Shown: positions 6,571 to 8,530 of the stretch, in pieces
Layout: each line of letters opens with the position of its first letter
How positions within the stretch are numbered: the first letter of the stretch is position 1
Source: Elusimicrobia bacterium RIFCSPLOWO2_12_FULL_59_9
GTDB taxonomy: Bacteria > Elusimicrobiota > Elusimicrobia > O2-12-FULL-59-9
DNA: 8,530 bases
Reading direction: 5' to 3'
NCBI GenBank assembly: GCA_001800185.1
Contig: MGUX01000068.1
Location: 4,771 to 13,300 of the forward strand
Made by a program: the position numbers and the translations under genes
Notes under the pieces: model-generated
Told to the model about the DNA's origin: nothing
The model's input: only the letters and a program-made list of their open reading frames with translations
The model's database searches: none

Positions 6571-7721
6571 TATGACGCCGTGGCGCGAAAAAGGCGCAAA
6601 GGGACCGCCATCACGCGCTCCGCCAAAGGAAACCTCTCCCTTCCGGCGCAGATGACTTCGAGACGATCCAGCCCGAGATCCTTCAGCGCAATCCGCATCG
6701 AAGGCGTGAGGGACGGGGTCTCCGTCCGCTTGAATTCGAAGCCCATGCGCTTGCCGTCTTTGACGACCAGCAGATCCAACTCGGCGCCCGCATGGGTTGC
6801 CCAGAAAAAGCACTCCTCCGGCCTGGCGCCGAGGGTTTGAACTACGACCTCAATCGCGAAGCCTTCCCACGAAGCGCCGAGCCGCGGGTGGTTTTCCAGC
6901 GCGGCCCTGCTTTCCAGGCCCAGCAGAGAGTGGAGCAAACCGCTGTCCGAAAGGTAAACTTTGGGGGATTTGACTTGGCGTTTAGCGATGTTTTCTCGCC
7001 AGGGCTGAAGCTGGCGCGCAAGAAACGTCGAAGTCAAGCCGTCAAGATAGCCGCGGACGGTCGTGTCGGCCACGCCGAAGGAGCGCGCGAACTCGGAGGC
7101 GTTCCAGATTTGTCCGTGGAAGTGGGCCAGCATGGTCCAGAAGCGGCGTAGGGTCTGGGAAGGCAGCGTGACGCCCAACTGCGGAAGGTCCCGCTCCAAG
7201 AACGTTGAAATGAACTCACGCCGCCACTCCGCGCTATGGGCGTCGGAGCGGGCGAGAAAGGAGCGGGGAAAACCGCCTCTGAGCCATAATCGTTCCAGCG
7301 ATGCCCAGCCGGTCTCCGCCGGTCCGAGTGGGGGCAGGGGGTGATGCGCGATCCGGCCGGCCAGGGATTCGGCCCCCTGCCTGCGGAGGTCTGGGGAAGC
7401 GCTTCCGAGAAGCAGGAACCGCGCGGGGAGGGACGGCCGGTCGGCGAGGACGCGAAGGACCGGAAAGAGGCCCTGCGCGCGCTGGACTTCGTCGATGACG
7501 ACAAGGCCCCTCAGGTCGCGCAAGGCCAGCATCGGCTCCGCAAGACGCGCGGCGTGCGCCGGATCTTCCAGATCAAACCAGGAAACCGGGCCGCGGAACT
7601 TTCCTTGAAGTTGCCTGGCCAGGGTCGTCTTGCCAACTTGCCGGGCGCCCAAGATTGCTACGACAGGATGCCGGGAAATGAGGGACAGAGCGGCTCGGAG
7701 GTGGCTTTCGCGGCGGACCAT
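6570..7721 (-). CDS. DUF4143-family AAA ATPase
   Basis: The protein has 383 residues, about the usual length for the family. An N-terminal P-loop ATPase domain shows Walker A GARQVGKTT (25-33), Walker B LVVIDEVQR (73-81) and a sensor-like FLLLGSASP (102-110). After a winged-helix-like middle part (FLERDLPQLGV at 174-184; SEFARSFGVADTTVRGYLDGL at 209-229) comes the DUF4143 region, with VYLSDSGLLHSLLGL (255-269), WEGFAIE (285-291) and the nuclease-like ELDLLVV...GFEFK (314-331). Such stand-alone ATPases are common in bacteria and archaea, often near toxin-antitoxin and mobile genes, and their exact role is unclear. The ATG at 7719-7721 has only weak Shine-Dalgarno, but the protein begins as family members do (basic residues, a short helix, then VVAILGARQ). 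It is transcribed toward the CsgG-vWA gene 73 bp away and is probably a separate unit. Confidence 0.85.
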   Translation of the reverse strand: MVRRESHLRAALSLISRHPVVAILGARQVGKTTLARQLQGKFRGPVSWFDLEDPAHAARLAEPMLALRDLRGLVVIDEVQRAQGLFPVLRVLADRPSLPARFLLLGSASPDLRRQGAESLAGRIAHHPLPPLGPAETGWASLERLWLRGGFPRSFLARSDAHSAEWRREFISTFLERDLPQLGVTLPSQTLRRFWTMLAHFHGQIWNASEFARSFGVADTTVRGYLDGLTSTFLARQLQPWRENIAKRQVKSPKVYLSDSGLLHSLLGLESRAALENHPRLGASWEGFAIEVVVQTLGARPEECFFWATHAGAELDLLVVKDGKRMGFEFKRTETPSLTPSMRIALKDLGLDRLEVICAGRERFPLAERVMAVPLRLFRATAS

Positions 7722-7739
7722 GGGTAATCTTCGGTGCGG

Positions 7740-7811
7740 GCGGCCCCCGTCGCAGAGCTCCCGGGACCCGGATGCGCCGGCCCCTTCGCAGAGCTCAGGG
7801 ACGTTGGAAGC
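7740..7811. repeat. Two degenerate 36-bp direct repeats
   Basis: Units 7740-7775 and 7776-7811 match at about two thirds of positions and share an exact TCGCAGAGCTC core (7750-7760 and 7786-7796). The flanking word GGCGGCCCCC occurs at 7739-7748 and again at 7835-7844. The repeats lie in the leader region upstream of the ATPase start. Their GC-rich character contrasts sharply with the AT-rich sequence just to the right. Confidence 0.5.
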
Positions 7812-7881
7812 TCCGGTGGAGCGTGACGAGGCGCGGCGGCCCCCTTGGGGAAATTCCGGCGCGCGATTTCCATAACATAAT

Positions 7882-7920
7882 ACCTTGAAAAATCAGTTAT
7901 TGCAACCGAATTTTCAAGGT
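7882..7920. promoter_or_regulatory. Perfect 10-bp inverted repeat, possible operator or leader hairpin
   Basis: ACCTTGAAAA (7882-7891) is exactly mirrored by TTTTCAAGGT (7911-7920), with 19 nt between. It lies in the AT-rich centre of a divergent spacer, about 160 bp upstream of the ATPase start and 80 bp before the YhcG-fragment start. Likely explanations are a regulator-binding site, a promoter-associated hairpin or the end of a small mobile element. Confidence 0.5.
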
Positions 7921-7997
7921 GCTGCCCAACGGCCCAAATTTCACGGCGAACAGCCCCGCGATTTCTGCTAAAATATCTGCAATTGCAATATCAAGTC

Positions 7998-8276
7998 ATG
8001 TCTGCGAAGAAAGGAACTGAGGCAATCATTCATCGAACCGCGGCGGGCCCCGCAGCGGCTCTTCCGGCCGGCTGTCCTGAGTTCCTTGAGGACATCAAGT
8101 CCCGCATCCGCACGGCGCAGATCAAAGCTTCGCTCTCGGCCAGCCGGGAGTTGATACTCCTCTATTGGGACCTCGGCAAGTCCATCATTGATCGGGATAT
8201 ACTCCGACGCTTGAAGCTTGTGGAACTTAAGGGGCGAGCGCGCGGCTCACGGTGGCATCTGAAGAGGGCCGGGTGA
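7998..8276 (+). pseudogene. Truncated DUF1016/YhcG-type nuclease gene with a foreign tail
   Basis: The reading frame encodes 92 residues from the ATG at 7998; a TTG at 7983 is less likely. Residues 27-66 (CPEFLEDIKSRIRTAQIKA, then SRELILLYWDLGKSIIDR) match the opening motif of DUF1016 proteins such as YhcG, which are usually about 350 residues long and end in a PD-(D/E)XK-type nuclease domain. Here the family resemblance stops at about residue 66 (base 8195). The rest, ILRRLKLVELKGRARGSRWHLK, looks instead like the last strand-turn of a winged-helix domain (LVE..GRARGSRW.L), as at the C-terminus of some AlbA/RecG-like regulators. The gene therefore looks like a deletion fusion that lacks all catalytic parts. 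The initial 26 residues are low-complexity and no Shine-Dalgarno is seen. It may still be transcribed, but is unlikely to be a working nuclease. Confidence 0.6.
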
Positions 8277-8296
8277 GGCGTCCAATTCTGTCCCAT

Positions 8297-8316
8297 TCTG
8301 GCTCAATCTGGCTCAA
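8297..8316. repeat. 10-bp tandem duplication
   Basis: TCTGGCTCAA occurs twice head to tail (8297-8306, 8307-8316), preceded by a weaker copy (TTCTGTCCCA). It lies just after the stop of the YhcG fragment, in sequence that is less GC-rich than the genes to the left. Confidence 0.6.
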
Positions 8317-8383
8317 TCATCGAAAAGCGCATGTTTTTACAGCGCTATTAAAACGGCTGCCCAACGCTCAACGCCCCGAAACC

Positions 8384-8387
8384 GGAG
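8384..8387 (+). promoter_or_regulatory. Ribosome-binding site of the right-edge gene
   Basis: GGAG, in the context CCGGAGAAAG, lies 7 nt before the ATG at 8395 and supports that ATG as a real start. Confidence 0.55.
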
Positions 8388-8394
8388 AAAGTGA

Positions 8395-8530
8395 ATGAAG
8401 ACTCTTAAGGCTGCTTGCACCCCTCGGGAAAGCGTGTTCGACGCGTTGTGCTGTCCAGTTCAAAATGAAACATTTGAAGCCACAGATGTGTTGACAAACT
8501 TAGCCCCTTTTGGAATTTCTTCCCACTCCT
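8395..8530 (+). CDS. Start of a gene running off the right edge, possibly a DUF499-type ATPase
   Basis: The frame is open from the ATG at 8395-8397 to the window end (45 residues) and has a well-placed GGAG. The first residues, MKTLKAACTPRESVFD, resemble the N-terminus I associate with DUF499-domain ATPases of defence islands, which start with a short helix followed by a CxPRxSVFD-like motif. This is recollection of the family pattern, not an alignment. The residues after it (ALCCPVQNETFEATDVL) do not continue the expected RDTVLDL-type sequence. The gene could therefore be a divergent member, a damaged copy or something else. It lies 118 bp downstream of the YhcG fragment on the same strand, and a nuclease-like gene next to a large ATPase would suit a defence cluster. 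The rest of the gene is outside the window. Confidence 0.45.
   Translation, partial: MKTLKAACTPRESVFDALCCPVQNETFEATDVLTNLAPFGISSHS

Larger units (their letters stand above)
7722..7997. other. Divergent intergenic spacer between the ATPase and YhcG-fragment genes
   Basis: These 276 bp hold no convincing gene. The left half (to about 7860) is GC-rich, with direct repeats and a small GCTCC/GGAGC hairpin (7810-7822). The right half is AT-rich and contains the inverted repeat at 7882-7920 and the word TATTGCAA at 7898-7905, with its reverse complement at 7983-7990. Promoters for both divergent genes should lie here. A possible plus-strand -10 is TAAAAT at 7969-7974, without a clear -35. Confidence 0.5.

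Noticed and set aside
7658..7873. Minus-strand frame beginning MEIARRNFPKG
   Set aside because: Beyond the first 11 residues it is Pro/Ala/Ser-rich low complexity produced by the direct repeats, and it then overlaps the ATPase gene in another frame. It is mentioned only as a possible decayed gene start.
8252..8398. Small plus-strand frame (48 residues from GTG) that overlaps the right-edge gene start by ATGA
   Set aside because: The overlap looks like translational coupling, but there is no ribosome-binding site, the sequence resembles no family, and the frame crosses the tandem repeat. Chance is the simpler explanation.
8491..8519. TTGACA as a -35 promoter box
   Set aside because: No acceptable -10 hexamer lies 16-18 nt downstream, and the site falls inside the open right-edge reading frame.
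8356..8530. Integron attC site suggested by GCCCAAC
   Set aside because: No matching GTTRRRY core or intervening imperfect palindrome is found before the window ends.

Overview
The window looks like chromosomal DNA from a diderm (Gram-negative-type) bacterium with fairly GC-rich genes. The evidence is an MlaA/VacJ protein, an MlaC/Ttg2 protein and a large RND-type transporter encoded together, all of which need an outer membrane and periplasm. The lineage cannot be fixed from the sequence. A deltaproteobacterial or uncultured environmental phylum would fit, but that is only a guess.

Layout. Positions 1-541 (+) carry the 3' part of an unrecognised gene that enters from the left edge. It converges on a minus-strand block, and a perfect 8-bp stem hairpin lies between the two stop codons. 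Read in transcription order, right to left, the minus-strand block holds: a DUF4143-type AAA ATPase (7721-6570); a secreted CsgG/FlgO-like plus von Willebrand A fusion protein (6496-4841); mlaA (4718-3945); mlaC (3941-3129); and an 836-residue RND/MMPL-family transporter (3124-614). The last three genes are packed with 3-4 nt gaps and are almost certainly one operon. They probably form a lipid-trafficking pathway between inner and outer membrane, in which the RND pump takes the place usually held by the MlaFEDB ABC complex; the HpnM/HpnN pair of hopanoid transport is a precedent. The RND protein and MlaA share an almost identical acidic/aromatic segment (FEGFEEF, then K...PAK..F) in flexible parts of their periplasmic regions. 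This is the most interesting signal in the window.

The two intergenic gaps that flank the CsgG-vWA gene share two 11-bp words (GGGACATGGGT and ACGGCATCTCT), in opposite order. They may be remains of a mobile or repeated element.

The right end (about 7722-8530) has a different character. It is an AT-rich divergent spacer with a perfect 10-bp inverted repeat, GC-rich degenerate direct repeats, and a plus-strand DUF1016/YhcG-type nuclease gene cut down to its N-terminal motif and joined to an unrelated tail. At the edge is the start of another gene with a good ribosome-binding site, whose first residues recall DUF499-type ATPases of defence islands. This looks like the eroded edge of an accessory or defence region. 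No RNA genes, CRISPR arrays or complete transposase genes were seen.
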